This document shows positions 7,828-17,347 of a stretch of DNA of 34,116 nucleotides, piece by piece. The notes beneath the pieces are model-generated. The model worked only from the letters and a program-made list of their open reading frames with translations. It was not told the DNA's origin and did no database searches. Every line of letters begins with the position of its first letter. Position 1 is the stretch's first letter. The position numbers and the translations under genes are program-made. The stretch spans positions 1 through 34,116 of the forward strand of contig NZ_FNYW01000022.1 of NCBI RefSeq assembly GCF_900109085.1. The letters are read 5' to 3'. Source of the stretch: Alkalibacterium gilvum (lineage in GTDB: Bacteria > Bacillota > Bacilli > Lactobacillales > Carnobacteriaceae_A).

Positions 7828-9939
7828 TTATTGTTCTTCTTTTTCTTTTAATACAGCTTTTCGAGATAAATTCACTCTACCACGATTATCAATTTCAGTT
7901 ACCTTAACATCAATCTTATCACCTAAGGAAATGACATCTGAAACATTTTTGATGTACGTATCTGACAATTCAGATACATGTACTAAGCCGTCGGTTCCCT
8001 TGATAATTTCTACAAAGGCACCAAAGTTTTCAATACGTTTAACAGTACCTGTATATGTTTTGCCTACTTCAACTTCTTCTGTTAATTCTTCGATTATTTC
8101 AATAGCTCGTTTTATTCCGTCAGCGTCGTGACCATAAATCGATACATTACCTTCATCATCGATATCAATTTTAACACCTGTTTCGTCAATAATACTATTA
8201 ATCGTTTCTCCGCCTTTACCGATAACAACTTTAATCTGAGCAGGTTTAACTTTTATCGACTCTATTTTAGGTGCATATTGACTTAATTCAGTACGTGGTT
8301 GGTCAATTGTCGCTTCTAAATTATCAAGAATTTCCAGTCTAGCTTTTTTCGCTTGCACTAGAGCTTCTTCGAGTATCTCTTTTGTGATACCTTCAATTTT
8401 AATATCCATTTGTAAAGCAGTAATACCTTGACGTGTTCCTGCCACTTTAAAGTCCATGTCGCCTAGATGATCCTCTAGCCCTTGAATATCTGTTAAAACG
8501 GTATAATTGTCATTTTCCATAACAAGTCCCATAGCAATACCACCAACTGGGGCTTTAATTGGAACACCTGCATCCATAAGCGCAAGAGTTCCTGCACAAA
8601 TACTTGCTTGAGATGAAGACCCATTTGACTCAAGTACTTCAGCAACTAATCTTATTGTGTATGGGAAATCTTCTTCATTTGGAATAATTGGAAGCAAGGC
8701 ACGTTCGCCTAGAGCACCGTGACCAATTTCACGTCGGCCTGGGCCCCTCACTGGACCCGTCTCTCCAACAGAATAATTCGGGAAGTTATAGTGGTGCATA
8801 AATCGTTTACTGTCTTCACTACTTAGTCCATCTATATGTTGGTGTTCGGTAAGTGGAGCTAGCGTTGCAACTGACAATGCTTGCGTTTGCCCTCTAGTAA
8901 ATAAACCAGATCCGTGAACACGAGGCAAGAGTGTTACCTCTGAATCAAGTGATCTAATTTCATCAACTTTTCGACCGTCCGGACGCATATTTTTTTCAGT
9001 GATTAAACGGCGAACTTCATCTTTTTCCATTCCATCAATGATAGCTTTTACATCTTTAATGACTGATTCATAATCCGGAGCATCCGTATATTCATTTTCA
9101 TAAGTTTCTACAATTTCATTTTTGAGTTCTTCAATTTTTTCAGCTCGTTCTTGCTTGTCAAACGTTTGAATTGCTTTTTTCATCTTGTCATTGTGTTCAC
9201 TAACAATTTGATTTTTCAAATCTTGGTTTGGTATGAGTAATGTCACGTCCATTTTTTCCTTGCCAACAGCCTCTTTAATTTCTTCTTGGAAAGCAACAAG
9301 ATCTTTAATTGCTTCGTGACCGAATAGTAAAGCTTCAAGCATATCTTCTTCAGCAACCTGATCAGCGCCACTTTCAACCATATTAATCGCATCTTTTGTT
9401 CCAGCGACAGTCAATTCTATATCTGATTCTTTTATCTCTTCTTCAGACGGATTAAGAATGAATTCACCATTTATACGACCAACGTTTACTCCTGCAATAG
9501 GTCCGTTAAAAGGTATATCAGATACACATAATGCCAGTGAAGATCCAAACATTGCTGTCATCTCGGGAGAATTATCAGGGTTCACAGATAATACAGTGTT
9601 CATAACCTGTACTTCATTACGGAATCCTTCAGCAAACATTGGACGGATAGGTCTATCGATTAGGCGAGCGGTCAAGGTTGCATTTTCAGACGGTCTCCCC
9701 TCTCTCTTGATAAATCCTCCAGGTATTTTCCCAACAGAATACATTTTTTCTTCATAATTTACCATAAGTGGGAAGAATGGCAGAGTGCTTGCTTTTTTAC
9801 TTGCAACAGCAGCAGTTAGGACCACAGTATCTTCATAGCGAACGAGAACTGCACCATTAGCCTGTTTTGCCATTTTTCCTATTTCGACTGTTAATTTACG
9901 TCCACCAATTTCAGTTGTAAAAACTTTTTTTTCAGTCAT
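7828..9939 (-). CDS. pnp: Polyribonucleotide nucleotidyltransferase (PNPase)
   Basis: The 703-aa PNPase has the usual length. Its domains in order are a first RNase PH domain (residues about 10-145), an all-helical linker (about 210-300), and a second, catalytic RNase PH domain. The second contains 'TRGQTQAL' and '[17 protein letters not shown]' (about 400). A KH domain with '[10 protein letters not shown]' near 573 and an S1 domain (about 620-690) follow. It degrades RNA 3' to 5' with phosphate, releasing nucleoside diphosphates, and associates with RNase J and Y in Firmicutes. The ribosome site is AAGGAGAG. It follows rpsO, the common rpsO-pnp order, and its mRNA leader carries a long hairpin. 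Confidence 0.97.
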   Translation of the reverse strand: MTEKKVFTTEIGGRKLTVEIGKMAKQANGAVLVRYEDTVVLTAAVASKKASTLPFFPLMVNYEEKMYSVGKIPGGFIKREGRPSENATLTARLIDRPIRPMFAEGFRNEVQVMNTVLSVNPDNSPEMTAMFGSSLALCVSDIPFNGPIAGVNVGRINGEFILNPSEEEIKESDIELTVAGTKDAINMVESGADQVAEEDMLEALLFGHEAIKDLVAFQEEIKEAVGKEKMDVTLLIPNQDLKNQIVSEHNDKMKKAIQTFDKQERAEKIEELKNEIVETYENEYTDAPDYESVIKDVKAIIDGMEKDEVRRLITEKNMRPDGRKVDEIRSLDSEVTLLPRVHGSGLFTRGQTQALSVATLAPLTEHQHIDGLSSEDSKRFMHHYNFPNYSVGETGPVRGPGRREIGHGALGERALLPIIPNEEDFPYTIRLVAEVLESNGSSSQASICAGTLALMDAGVPIKAPVGGIAMGLVMENDNYTVLTDIQGLEDHLGDMDFKVAGTRQGITALQMDIKIEGITKEILEEALVQAKKARLEILDNLEATIDQPRTELSQYAPKIESIKVKPAQIKVVIGKGGETINSIIDETGVKIDIDDEGNVSIYGHDADGIKRAIEIIEELTEEVEVGKTYTGTVKRIENFGAFVEIIKGTDGLVHVSELSDTYIKNVSDVISLGDKIDVKVTEIDNRGRVNLSRKAVLKEKEEQ

Positions 9940-9959
9940 TCATTTCTCTCCTTATTTTT

Positions 9960-10046
9960 ACAGGAAGCCATCCTACTAAACAAACGTCATTCTTCTGACA
10001 CATCAGACTCATCACGTTTGGTTAGTAGTGTAAAAGGCATCCTGTT
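9960..10046 (-). promoter_or_regulatory. Long pnp leader hairpin
   Basis: On the - strand the pnp leader folds into one extended stem. ACAGGA/TCCTGT with GCC/GGC forms the base. A 15-bp helix, CTACTAACCAAACGT with ACGTTTGTTTAGTAG, has one mismatch. The tip is TCTGA/TCAGA. The shape recalls the E. coli pnp leader, which RNase III cuts so that PNPase can limit its own synthesis. The pairing is seen; autoregulation here is inferred. Confidence 0.65.
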
Positions 10047-10059
10047 CTTTTTTATAAAT

Positions 10060-10087
10060 AAAGCGAGATTCCATGGAATCTCGCTTT
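10060..10087 (-). terminator. Terminator between rpsO and pnp (perfect palindrome)
   Basis: A perfect 28-base palindrome, AAAGCGAGATTC-CATG-GAATCTCGCTTT, lies 16 bases after the rpsO stop. The downstream tract on the - strand (TTTATTTAT) is interrupted. Partial read-through into pnp is likely, because no separate pnp promoter is evident. Confidence 0.8.
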
Positions 10088-10103
10088 GTTTTTATCATAA
10101 TAA

Positions 10104-10373
10104 TTAACGACGTAAACCTAAACTTTGGATTAACTCACGGTAACGTGTAATATCTTTGTTACGTAAATAAGCCAACAGGTTACGACGGTGACCAATTTTT
10201 TTCATTAGTCCACGCATTGAATGAAAATCTTTTTTATGCGTTTTTGCATGCTCATTCAATTCATTGATTTCAGCTGTTAATACTGCAATTTGTACCTCAG
10301 GAGAACCAGTGTCTCCCTCATGACGAGCGTACTCATTGATGATTTCTGTTTTTCTTTCTTTTGAAACTGCCAT
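10104..10373 (-). CDS. rpsO: 30S ribosomal protein S15
   Basis: An 89-aa S15 of standard length that binds the 16S rRNA central domain. Family hallmarks are '[16 protein letters not shown]' (residues about 18-33), '[22 protein letters not shown]' (about 48-69) and the C-terminal '[13 protein letters not shown]'. The open frame extends further upstream, but the ATG at 10371-10373 begins the conserved MAVSKERK and follows an AGAGGTGG ribosome site. The upstream extension is leader RNA. A promoter lies at 10470-10498. Confidence 0.97.
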   Translation of the reverse strand: MAVSKERKTEIINEYARHEGDTGSPEVQIAVLTAEINELNEHAKTHKKDFHSMRGLMKKIGHRRNLLAYLRNKDITRYRELIQSLGLRR

Positions 10374-10498
10374 TTTTTCCACCTCTTTCCTTAATATGAA
10401 TCCTGTTACTGAGTAAGCGCTGGTGATGCGACAAACCAAGTAAAGGTCTGTGCGTTTCGCACACTCTAAAGAATACACTAATATCAATTAGAAATCAA
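10374..10498 (-). promoter_or_regulatory. rpsO promoter and structured leader
   Basis: The promoter on the - strand is TTGATT (10493-10498), a 17-base spacer and TATTCT (10470-10475). The roughly 95-base leader can form a GTGCG-AAA-CGCAC hairpin (10450-10462). A second helix closes with TTACT/AGTAA (10439-10443 with 10406-10410) and TGG/CCA. Structured rpsO leaders in several bacteria bind S15 for feedback control; whether this one does is unproven. Confidence 0.55.
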
Positions 10499-10545
10499 GG
10501 GATTTAACGACCTTGTTATAAAGTACAAGCAAAATTCAATCTGAT

Positions 10546-12534
10546 TTATTTCTTGTATTTTGTTTTCAACTCCATGACAACGTCTCTTAAGTCTGCTGCT
10601 TTTTCAAAGTTAAGATCTTTGGCAGCTTCTTTCATTTCTAGCTCAATTGTTTCAATAAGCTCCATGCGTTCTCTTTGAGATAATTTCTTAATTGTTTCTT
10701 CAGATAAGTTCTTCTCTTCCTCATCAACATCTGTTGATATTTTAATAAGATCCCTTACCTCTTTTTTGATAGTCGTCGGTGTTATTCCATGTTCTTGGTT
10801 ATACTCCTCTTGAATTGCACGACGTCTTTCTGTTTCATCTATAGCGTTTCTCATTGAATCAGTTATACGATCTGCATACATTATAACCTTACCATTTTCA
10901 TTTCGAGCCGCACGTCCCATCGTTTGAATTAATGCGCGGGAACTTCTTAGAAAGCCCTCTTTATCGGCATCTAAAATGGTGACAAGAGAGACTTCCGGTA
11001 CGTCTAGACCTTCTCTTAAAAGGTTGATACCGATCAAAACATCAAACTTACCCACTCTTAGGTCACGTATAATCTCTGTTCGCTCCAGTGTTTTTACATC
11101 ACTGTGCAAATACTGAACTTTTATACCTACTTCTTTAAGATAGTCAGTCAGATCCTCTGACATTTTCTTGGTTAAGGTTGTAATAAATACCCGTTCATTT
11201 TTTTCAATACGCTTATTAATCTCTTCTATGATGTCATCAATTTGTCCCTTTATTGGTCTCACTTCTACTACAGGGTCCAGTAATCCCGTAGGCCGGATAA
11301 TCTGTTCCACGATTTGACTCGATCGATTCTTTTCGTAGTCAGCAGGTGTCGCTGAGATATATGTGATTTGAGGGACACGCTCTTCATATTCTTCTAATCT
11401 CAAGGGTCTATTATCAAGTGCACTAGGCAGCCTGAAGCCATGTTCAACCAATCGTTCTTTACGCGCTCTATCCCCTTTGTACATCCCCCTTATTTGAGGC
11501 ATGGTCATGTGAGATTCATCAATTATAAACAAAGAATCTTCCGGGAAGAAGTCAAGCAATGTATAAGGCGCTTCCCCAGGTTTTCTACCATCTAAATGCC
11601 TTGAATAGTTTTCTATTCCAGAGCAGTACCCCATCTCCATCATCATTTCGATATCATAATTCGTTCGCTGTTCAAGGCGTTGGGCTTCCAACAACTTGTT
11701 CTCTTTGTGTAGCTCTTCAAGTCGTTCTTTTAATTCAAGTTGTATGGATTCAATAGCGGAACGCGTTTGCTCATCGTTAGCAACAAAGTGAGTCGCAGGA
11801 AATATTGCAGCGTGAGCCAGGTCTGATTTCACTTCTCCAGTCAAAACATCCACTTCTCTTATCCTATCTATTTCATCACCAAAGAATTCAACACGAATGG
11901 CTTCACTTTCCCTTGAAGCTAGAAAAACCTCAACGATATCGCCACGCACTCTAAATCGCCCGCGTTGAAAATCTATATCGTTTCTTTCAAATTGCATTTC
12001 CACAAGTCGTCGTAATAAATCCTCTCGGCTGATTTCCATACCTGAACGTAATGACAATACATGCTCAGCATAATCTTTTGGGTTTACTAAACCATATATA
12101 CATGAAACAGACGACACAACAATAACATCTCGCCTTTCGAGCAAAGCACTGGTGGCTGAATGTCGTAGCTTATCAATTTCATCATTGACGCTTGCATCTT
12201 TTTCAATAAAGGTATCTGTTGATGGAACGTAAGCCTCCGGTTGATAATAATCATAATAACTAACAAAATACTCTACAGCGTTATCTGGAAAGAATTCTTT
12301 AAATTCGGTATAAAGTTGTCCAGCTAATGTTTTATTATGTGCCATTACAAGTGTTGGTTTATTTACTTGCTGAATAACATTTGACATCGTAAATGTTTTC
12401 CCAGTACCTGTTGCTCCTAGAAGAACTTGCTCTTTCTGTTCGTCACGAATCCCCTTCACCAGCTCTTTAATTGCTTCCGGCTGATCACCACTGGGTTTAT
12501 ATAGCGATTTTAAATTAAATTTCTGTTCAACCAT
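10546..12534 (-). CDS. uvrB: Excinuclease ABC subunit B
   Basis: A 662-aa UvrB, the damage-verifying helicase-like subunit of nucleotide excision repair. Visible features are Walker A '[10 protein letters not shown]' near residue 35, the beta-hairpin tyrosines in '[12 protein letters not shown]' near 90, '[14 protein letters not shown]', helicase motifs V/VI '[20 protein letters not shown]' and 'QTMGRAARN', and a C-terminal UVR motif '[16 protein letters not shown]'. The open frame can start at 12549, but that ATG overlaps the AGGAG site. The ATG at 12534, seven bases after it, is preferred. uvrA, its common downstream partner, is not here. I see no LexA-like box in its short upstream region. 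Confidence 0.96.
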   Translation of the reverse strand: MVEQKFNLKSLYKPSGDQPEAIKELVKGIRDEQKEQVLLGATGTGKTFTMSNVIQQVNKPTLVMAHNKTLAGQLYTEFKEFFPDNAVEYFVSYYDYYQPEAYVPSTDTFIEKDASVNDEIDKLRHSATSALLERRDVIVVSSVSCIYGLVNPKDYAEHVLSLRSGMEISREDLLRRLVEMQFERNDIDFQRGRFRVRGDIVEVFLASRESEAIRVEFFGDEIDRIREVDVLTGEVKSDLAHAAIFPATHFVANDEQTRSAIESIQLELKERLEELHKENKLLEAQRLEQRTNYDIEMMMEMGYCSGIENYSRHLDGRKPGEAPYTLLDFFPEDSLFIIDESHMTMPQIRGMYKGDRARKERLVEHGFRLPSALDNRPLRLEEYEERVPQITYISATPADYEKNRSSQIVEQIIRPTGLLDPVVEVRPIKGQIDDIIEEINKRIEKNERVFITTLTKKMSEDLTDYLKEVGIKVQYLHSDVKTLERTEIIRDLRVGKFDVLIGINLLREGLDVPEVSLVTILDADKEGFLRSSRALIQTMGRAARNENGKVIMYADRITDSMRNAIDETERRRAIQEEYNQEHGITPTTIKKEVRDLIKISTDVDEEEKNLSEETIKKLSQRERMELIETIELEMKEAAKDLNFEKAADLRDVVMELKTKYKK

Positions 12535-12578
12535 TCTAGCACTCCTCATTTAGATACTCGTCGCTACTAGTTTATCAT

Positions 12579-12625
12579 AAAAAAAGTATTCTCAAAGACC
12601 TAGAGTCTTTTGAGAATACTTTTTT
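12579..12625 (-). terminator. Terminator of rpsT
   Basis: On the - strand AAAAAAGTATTCTCAAAAGA pairs with TCTTTGAGAATACTTTTTTT, ending in a T-run. It lies between rpsT and uvrB, about 45 bases before the uvrB ATG. It is nearly symmetric, so it may work in both directions. Confidence 0.9.
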
Positions 12626-12636
12626 GCTTGTTTCAA

Positions 12637-12891
12637 TTATTTGGCTAGTTTCTTACTTAAACGAGATTTGTCACGTGCTGCTTTGTTTTCGTGAATTAAA
12701 CCTCTAGATGCAGCTCTATCAATCGCTTTTACAGCACCTTCGTATAATTCTTGTTTGTTGTCAGCATCCGTATCAACAGCTGCTAGAAATTTTTTCTTAG
12801 CTGATCTCATTGATGTGACTTGGCCTTGATTGTTTTCTCTTTTTTTCACGTCTTGTCTTTGACGTTTAATTGTTTGTTCTATATTTGGCAT
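12637..12891 (-). CDS. rpsT: 30S ribosomal protein S20
   Basis: The 84-aa, lysine/arginine-rich helical protein has the S20 pattern: '[13 protein letters not shown]', '[13 protein letters not shown]', '[30 protein letters not shown]'. It binds 16S rRNA early in 30S assembly. The ribosome site AAGGAG lies 9 bases before the ATG. It follows holA, as in many Firmicutes, but has its own leader of about 150 bases. Confidence 0.97.
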   Translation of the reverse strand: MPNIEQTIKRQRQDVKKRENNQGQVTSMRSAKKKFLAAVDTDADNKQELYEGAVKAIDRAASRGLIHENKAARDKSRLSKKLAK

Positions 12892-12972
12892 TGTAAAACA
12901 CTCCTTATTTAGTAAACATATAGTTAAATTTCAATGATGTCTGCTTTTAAACAGTACAACTTTAAACCATTA

Positions 12973-12995
12973 TGAGTTGATTAGTTCAACACTCA
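12973..12995 (-). repeat. Inverted repeat in the holA-rpsT gap
   Basis: TGAGTTGA and TCAACaCTCA face each other around a five-base centre, with one extra base in one arm. No T-run follows on either strand, so it is not a clear terminator. It could be an operator or a leader hairpin of rpsT. Confidence 0.35.
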
Positions 12996-13050
12996 CCATT
13001 TTACACCAGTTGGTCTACATTTTCAATGAAAACTTTTGTATGTTGCTAGT

Positions 13051-14082
13051 TTATTCTGACATTGAAGAAAACTTCCATATAAAAAGTTCGATTTGGATTT
13101 TCGGATCCATCTTACCACTCTTTATTTTATAATCAGCATTTATCAAGTATCTATGAGCACTTGATAGCGTGGTTTGCTTAAAACGCTTTTCAGTTTGAAG
13201 AGCCAATTTCACGCGATAAGGGTGTATTTTTAGGATGCCCGCTATATCAGCTTGCTGATAGCCCTTTTTCTTCAGGATTTTCACTTGCAATAGTAACCTA
13301 AACTGACCAATCATCAATGCAAGCATCTTTATAGGGTCTTCTTTTTGATGAAGAAGATCTTGATAAAGTTCGATTGATTGCTTAACATTCTTCTTCAATA
13401 CTCTTTCATTTAATTCGAACACATTTTGTTCCAAGGATTTAGAAACTAATTTATCAATAGATTCTATGGTTATATTTTTATCTTCAGTATGATATACCAT
13501 CAACTTATCTAGTTCATTTTTGGCTTTTGATAAGTTTCTGTCTGTAAGTTGTAAAAGTCGCTCAAATGACTCTACGGACATCGTATATCCGAGTTCTTGA
13601 AAATATTTTTTTAGATAAATAGCTGTATCTTTATCTGAAGTAGGAGATACATCAAGTATTTCTGCTGATTTTAATAAGGCTTTTGTGATCTTTTTTCGCT
13701 TATCTAACTTATCATAGGGAACTAAAAAAACAAGTACAGTAAATTCTGATGGATCCTTTAAATATTTCTCGAGTAAAGCAGTATTATGTTTAAATGTTGT
13801 CGTTACTTTTTTGCCAGAAAATATGTAACTTGAGTGCACAAATATAAGTTTTTGACCACCAAAAAAGGATAAACTCTCAGCTTCATATATTACATCATCT
13901 ATACTAGAATCTTTGAGGTCAAAGTGGATGATATTCATCTCATCATCTTGTTTTCTTTGAAAAGCTTTAGTTAAAGAAGTTACTACTTCATCGATGAGGA
14001 TTCTTTCAGTACCATTAACTGTGTATAGGGGTTTTATTTGTCCGTTTTTAATTTGGTTTATTTGTTTTGTTACATTATTCAT
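13051..14082 (-). CDS. holA: DNA polymerase III subunit delta
   Basis: A 343-aa protein of the HolA family. It wrenches the sliding clamp open within the clamp loader. Recognisable parts are the N-terminal 'GQIKPLYTVNGTERILIDEVV' (about residues 13-33), 'ESLSFFGGQKLIFVHS' near 68-83, and 'LEKYLKDPSEFTVLVFLVP'. The C-terminal collar domain contains 'LYQDLLHQKEDPIKMLALMIGQFRLLLQVK'. One base separates its ATG from the comEC stop (TAA-A-ATG), and its ribosome site GAGGAG lies within comEC, so translation is likely coupled. This comEC-holA order is conserved in Firmicutes. Confidence 0.95.
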   Translation of the reverse strand: MNNVTKQINQIKNGQIKPLYTVNGTERILIDEVVTSLTKAFQRKQDDEMNIIHFDLKDSSIDDVIYEAESLSFFGGQKLIFVHSSYIFSGKKVTTTFKHNTALLEKYLKDPSEFTVLVFLVPYDKLDKRKKITKALLKSAEILDVSPTSDKDTAIYLKKYFQELGYTMSVESFERLLQLTDRNLSKAKNELDKLMVYHTEDKNITIESIDKLVSKSLEQNVFELNERVLKKNVKQSIELYQDLLHQKEDPIKMLALMIGQFRLLLQVKILKKKGYQQADIAGILKIHPYRVKLALQTEKRFKQTTLSSAHRYLINADYKIKSGKMDPKIQIELFIWKFSSMSE

Positions 14083-14083
14083 T

Positions 14084-16441
14084 TTATTCTCCTCTTTGCT
14101 TTCCTACATATTTGAAAGAAAATAGATAATTGTTTATATTAACAATAGGCGACCCATTAGAGTATCTATATTTAACTGCTCCATTGGTATCAGTTCTATA
14201 GATTGATATCTCATGATCTATTAGCTTTTTAACGACACTATCATGTGGATGCCCATGTCTATTAGATTCACCTGAAGAAATTAGTGCTGTTTCTGGATTA
14301 ATTTGTTCCAACAAAGCATCATGAGTTGATGTATGACTGCCGTGATGGGCTACTTTTAATATATCCACTGACATATTTGGATACTTTATCAGTAATGATT
14401 TTTCCCCATCTACTTCTAAATCTCCTGTAAAAAGCCACGTTTTTTCACCAATTAAACCATACAACACTAAGGAATTATTGTTTTTTGACACGCTTTTACT
14501 TTTTCCTTTAAAAAGAAGAGGATATGTGTTTGTTGGAAGATACTTATCACTATCTTCGACTACTTCTTTTATTATTGTGCCATAACTTTCAATAGAAGGA
14601 AACAATGACTGAAAGTTTTCTTCCATGAATGTTTCTCTTGAGGATATAACATATTTAGTTGGTAATTGATCTATTATACCTAGCATGCCCCCATAATGAT
14701 CAATATCAGCATGCGTAATTATCAATGATTCCAACTTATGCACGCCCTCAGATTTTAACACAGGTAAAACAATCCTTTCACCTACGTTAAACTTTCTCTC
14801 TCTTTCTTCCCATACTTCTGTTTTAAACGCTATTTGACCACCTGTATCTATTAGATAATTTCCTTTCCCCCAAGGTTCTTTTATGAGGATGGCTTCCCCT
14901 TGCCCAACATCGATTAATAAAACCTGCCCAAAAGGAGAATATCTGACCGAATATATACAAACAAGTATACCCAAAAGAGGGAAAATAATATATTTCTTGA
15001 ATCGATTTTTTTCAAGCACTATAAATAATAACATTATAAATATAACAAGGAAACAATAAAACAGTGGAGATAATCTCCCAGTAATAATATTAAAATTTAG
15101 ATTGGATGAGGTCTTGATGGCTATTAATTCTATAAACTGAATAAGTTTATCAGTTACATATAACATAAAATGATATAGTTGTGAATGAGGCATCAATAAA
15201 GAGAAAACGAAGATGATTAGCAATAAAGGAAGCAATAAACTAGCTACCAAAGGTATAAAAACACTATTTAACAGGAGTACTCCCCAGGAAAAACCATAAA
15301 AGTGATAACTCAATATAGGTATGGAACTTAAAAGTAATAAGCCATTCATAATGACATAAGCTTGTATCTTTGTAAGCCTTTCAAACAGTGGATGGCCTGA
15401 AAACATAATAATAATAAAACTAATGAGGTAACTTAATTGGAAGCTTATTGTGTATAGACTGTAAGGTTGAATCAGAAGTGTGATAATAAGCATAGACGAC
15501 CAGCTATCCAATGCTGTCATTGAAAAAGATAATTTTTTTAGAAAAAGTTTGAACCACACTTGTCCTAAGGCTCTGGATACACTTATGCCAAATCCTGTTA
15601 CAATACCATAAAATGGCAAACCAAAGAGTAGGGCTGTATCAACTGAATCCTTACTGACTCTCATTATTAGCAATAGATAACGAATTAAACTAATTAAAAA
15701 GGATACATGAAGTCCGGAAATGCTTAAAAGATGTATGATTCCGAGCTCCTTATAAGAATCCATTATATCACTTTTAAATGTACGTTTATCAGCAAACAAA
15801 AGTGTTTTTGCGTAGACACTCGATTGAGAGGTCATTGTACGATCAATGTGAGACAGCACTCTCTGTCTCAATGAATCTAGTACATAAATAAGTGGTTTTT
15901 CCTTTTTATTATTTTCTAGGGTAACAAGCTCAGTCGCCTCTAAAACACAAAAAATATTTTTGCTCTTTAAGTACATTGGATAATCAAACTGACTAAAATT
16001 AGATGGCCCTTCAGGTATTTTTGCCAACCCCTTAACACTAATGGCCTCTGGTATACGTTCATTTAACTGTTCTTTTTCTTCTTGATTCTTTATACGATAG
16101 ACAACCTTTACTTCCTCATTCGCTCTATTTTGATGTGCTATTCCCTCCAATGTTAGTTTATTTCCATCCACCTTCCAACTTGTTTCTTTAACAATTAAAT
16201 AAATTTCTTCATTTTCTGTTAGGTCTAGTGACGTTTCCTTTGGTAAAAAATAAATGTATCTTAATCCCAAGACTAGAATGACTAACATGGTTATCACTAG
16301 CAAGCTAGAATCCTTTTGTATGACTAATCGATGCACAGCCAATGCTAGTATTAAAGGAACTATGGGCGTTAAACCATTTAACATGATCGCTACAAAAGCT
16401 AATAAGGTAAGAGCTGGAAAAATAAGTTTTCCTGATATCAT
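14084..16441 (-). CDS. comEC: DNA internalization channel ComEC/Rec2
   Basis: The 785-aa polytopic membrane protein is thought to form the channel through which single-stranded DNA enters the cytoplasm. An N-terminal pair of helices is followed by a soluble OB-like domain (DUF4131 type, about residues 70-180). The competence domain carries the signature 'HLLSISGLHVSFLISL' near 236-251. About ten helices follow, then a C-terminal metallo-beta-lactamase domain with 'LIDVGQGEAILI', 'LIDTGG' and 'THADIDHYGGM'. The gene is full length with no frameshift seen. Its ATG overlaps the stop of a 22-codon ORF (ATGA), and downstream it is almost joined to holA. Confidence 0.95.
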   Translation of the reverse strand: MISGKLIFPALTLLAFVAIMLNGLTPIVPLILALAVHRLVIQKDSSLLVITMLVILVLGLRYIYFLPKETSLDLTENEEIYLIVKETSWKVDGNKLTLEGIAHQNRANEEVKVVYRIKNQEEKEQLNERIPEAISVKGLAKIPEGPSNFSQFDYPMYLKSKNIFCVLEATELVTLENNKKEKPLIYVLDSLRQRVLSHIDRTMTSQSSVYAKTLLFADKRTFKSDIMDSYKELGIIHLLSISGLHVSFLISLIRYLLLIMRVSKDSVDTALLFGLPFYGIVTGFGISVSRALGQVWFKLFLKKLSFSMTALDSWSSMLIITLLIQPYSLYTISFQLSYLISFIIIMFSGHPLFERLTKIQAYVIMNGLLLLSSIPILSYHFYGFSWGVLLLNSVFIPLVASLLLPLLLIIFVFSLLMPHSQLYHFMLYVTDKLIQFIELIAIKTSSNLNFNIITGRLSPLFYCFLVIFIMLLFIVLEKNRFKKYIIFPLLGILVCIYSVRYSPFGQVLLIDVGQGEAILIKEPWGKGNYLIDTGGQIAFKTEVWEERERKFNVGERIVLPVLKSEGVHKLESLIITHADIDHYGGMLGIIDQLPTKYVISSRETFMEENFQSLFPSIESYGTIIKEVVEDSDKYLPTNTYPLLFKGKSKSVSKNNNSLVLYGLIGEKTWLFTGDLEVDGEKSLLIKYPNMSVDILKVAHHGSHTSTHDALLEQINPETALISSGESNRHGHPHDSVVKKLIDHEISIYRTDTNGAVKYRYSNGSPIVNINNYLFSFKYVGKQRGE

Positions 16442-16506
16442 TTCTCTAAAATGCCCAAGATTTCAAAAATATCAGACTGTTTGCTAGTTTGTTTAACTAA
16501 AAACAT
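16438..16506 (-). CDS. 22-codon ORF coupled to comEC
   Basis: A short frame begins at an ATG (16504-16506) seven bases after a strong AAGGTGG ribosome site. It ends in TGA overlapping the comEC ATG (ATGA). comEC itself has no good ribosome site of its own, so this ORF may deliver ribosomes to it. The peptide begins MFLVKQTSKQ and has no recognisable domain. It may be a coupling leader only, or a remnant of a longer gene. Confidence 0.5.
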   Translation of the reverse strand: MFLVKQTSKQSDIFEILGILEK

Positions 16507-16546
16507 CTAGAAACCACCTTTCTTAAAAAGCTGAAGAACCTTTTAT

Positions 16547-17203
16547 TTAATTGACTTTCAACCGTTCTTTTATTTTATCAAAGGTTTTTTCCCCTATCCC
16601 AGTTACATTTAATAAATCTTCAATCGTTTTAAAGGAGCCATTCTCATCTCTATAATCGATAATTGCTGCGGCCTTACTTGGTCCTATACCATCTAGCGTA
16701 GCGAAGTCATTCTCATCAGCATGATTAATATTAATCATTTCCCCTTTAATCTGATTCTTCGTTTCTAAATCAACCGTTTGTGATATTTCTTCTCCAATTT
16801 CTGGTATATAAATATACATCTCATCCTCTAACATTTGAGCAAAATTTATATGTTTTGTATCAGCATTCTCTAAAACTCCTCCAGCTGCATCGACTGCATC
16901 AATGACTCGCTCAGTGGTTTCAAGAGAAAAAACACCCGGTTTTTTTACAGCCCCTTTAATATCTATGACGACTTCTGATGATATGGATGGGGCTTCTTCA
17001 ATATCCAATTTGTTTTCAATATCATTCTGTTTTTCTTTTACACCATCTTCTGCACCATCCTCAACCAATGTTTCCAACGTTACAACATCATCCATGTGAT
17101 CAGTATTCTCAGAATTTTTCAGGAAACTAAAATAAAGAATGAGTAGAACGCTAAAAAACAATACCCCCAAACTTATTTCTTTGAAATATTTTATCTGGTT
17201 CAT
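16547..17203 (-). CDS. comEA: Competence protein ComEA
   Basis: A 218-aa membrane-anchored DNA receptor. One N-terminal membrane segment lies at about residues 9-29. A low-complexity acidic stretch (about 35-75) leads to an SLBB domain ('VVIDIKGAVKKPGVFSLE...RVIDAVDAAGG', about 78-140). A C-terminal helix-hairpin-helix pair follows ('ININHADENDFATLDGIGPSKAAAIIDYR' and 'LLNVTGIGEKTFDKI'), which binds double-stranded DNA. comEB is absent and comEC follows. No competence-sigma box (TACGAATA type) was found upstream, and the ribosome site (AGGGGG) is unusually far from the ATG. Confidence 0.93.
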   Translation of the reverse strand: MNQIKYFKEISLGVLFFSVLLILYFSFLKNSENTDHMDDVVTLETLVEDGAEDGVKEKQNDIENKLDIEEAPSISSEVVIDIKGAVKKPGVFSLETTERVIDAVDAAGGVLENADTKHINFAQMLEDEMYIYIPEIGEEISQTVDLETKNQIKGEMININHADENDFATLDGIGPSKAAAIIDYRDENGSFKTIEDLLNVTGIGEKTFDKIKERLKVN

Positions 17204-17304
17204 ATTATATTAGAGGCCCCCTTTTCCTTCTTATTAATAATATTAACCAAAGAAATAAAATCTCACTATATTTCTTTTAATTATGAGAAAATTACTATAA
17301 ACAT

Positions 17305-17340
17305 AAAAAAGACGGGGAATATGTATTCCCCGTCTTTTTT
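17305..17340 (-). terminator. Terminator of the ylbG-rsmD-coaD-sepM operon
   Basis: AAAAAAGACGGGGAAT and ATTCCCCGTCTTTTTT form a perfect 16-bp stem around a 4-base loop, eight bases past the sepM stop. It is symmetric, so it can act in both directions. Confidence 0.95.
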
Positions 17341-17347
17341 ATGTCAT

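Noticed and set aside
17204-17304. Search for a competence-sigma box (TACGAATA type) upstream of comEA
   Set aside because: No match was found, so competence-specific control of comEA cannot be claimed from this sequence.
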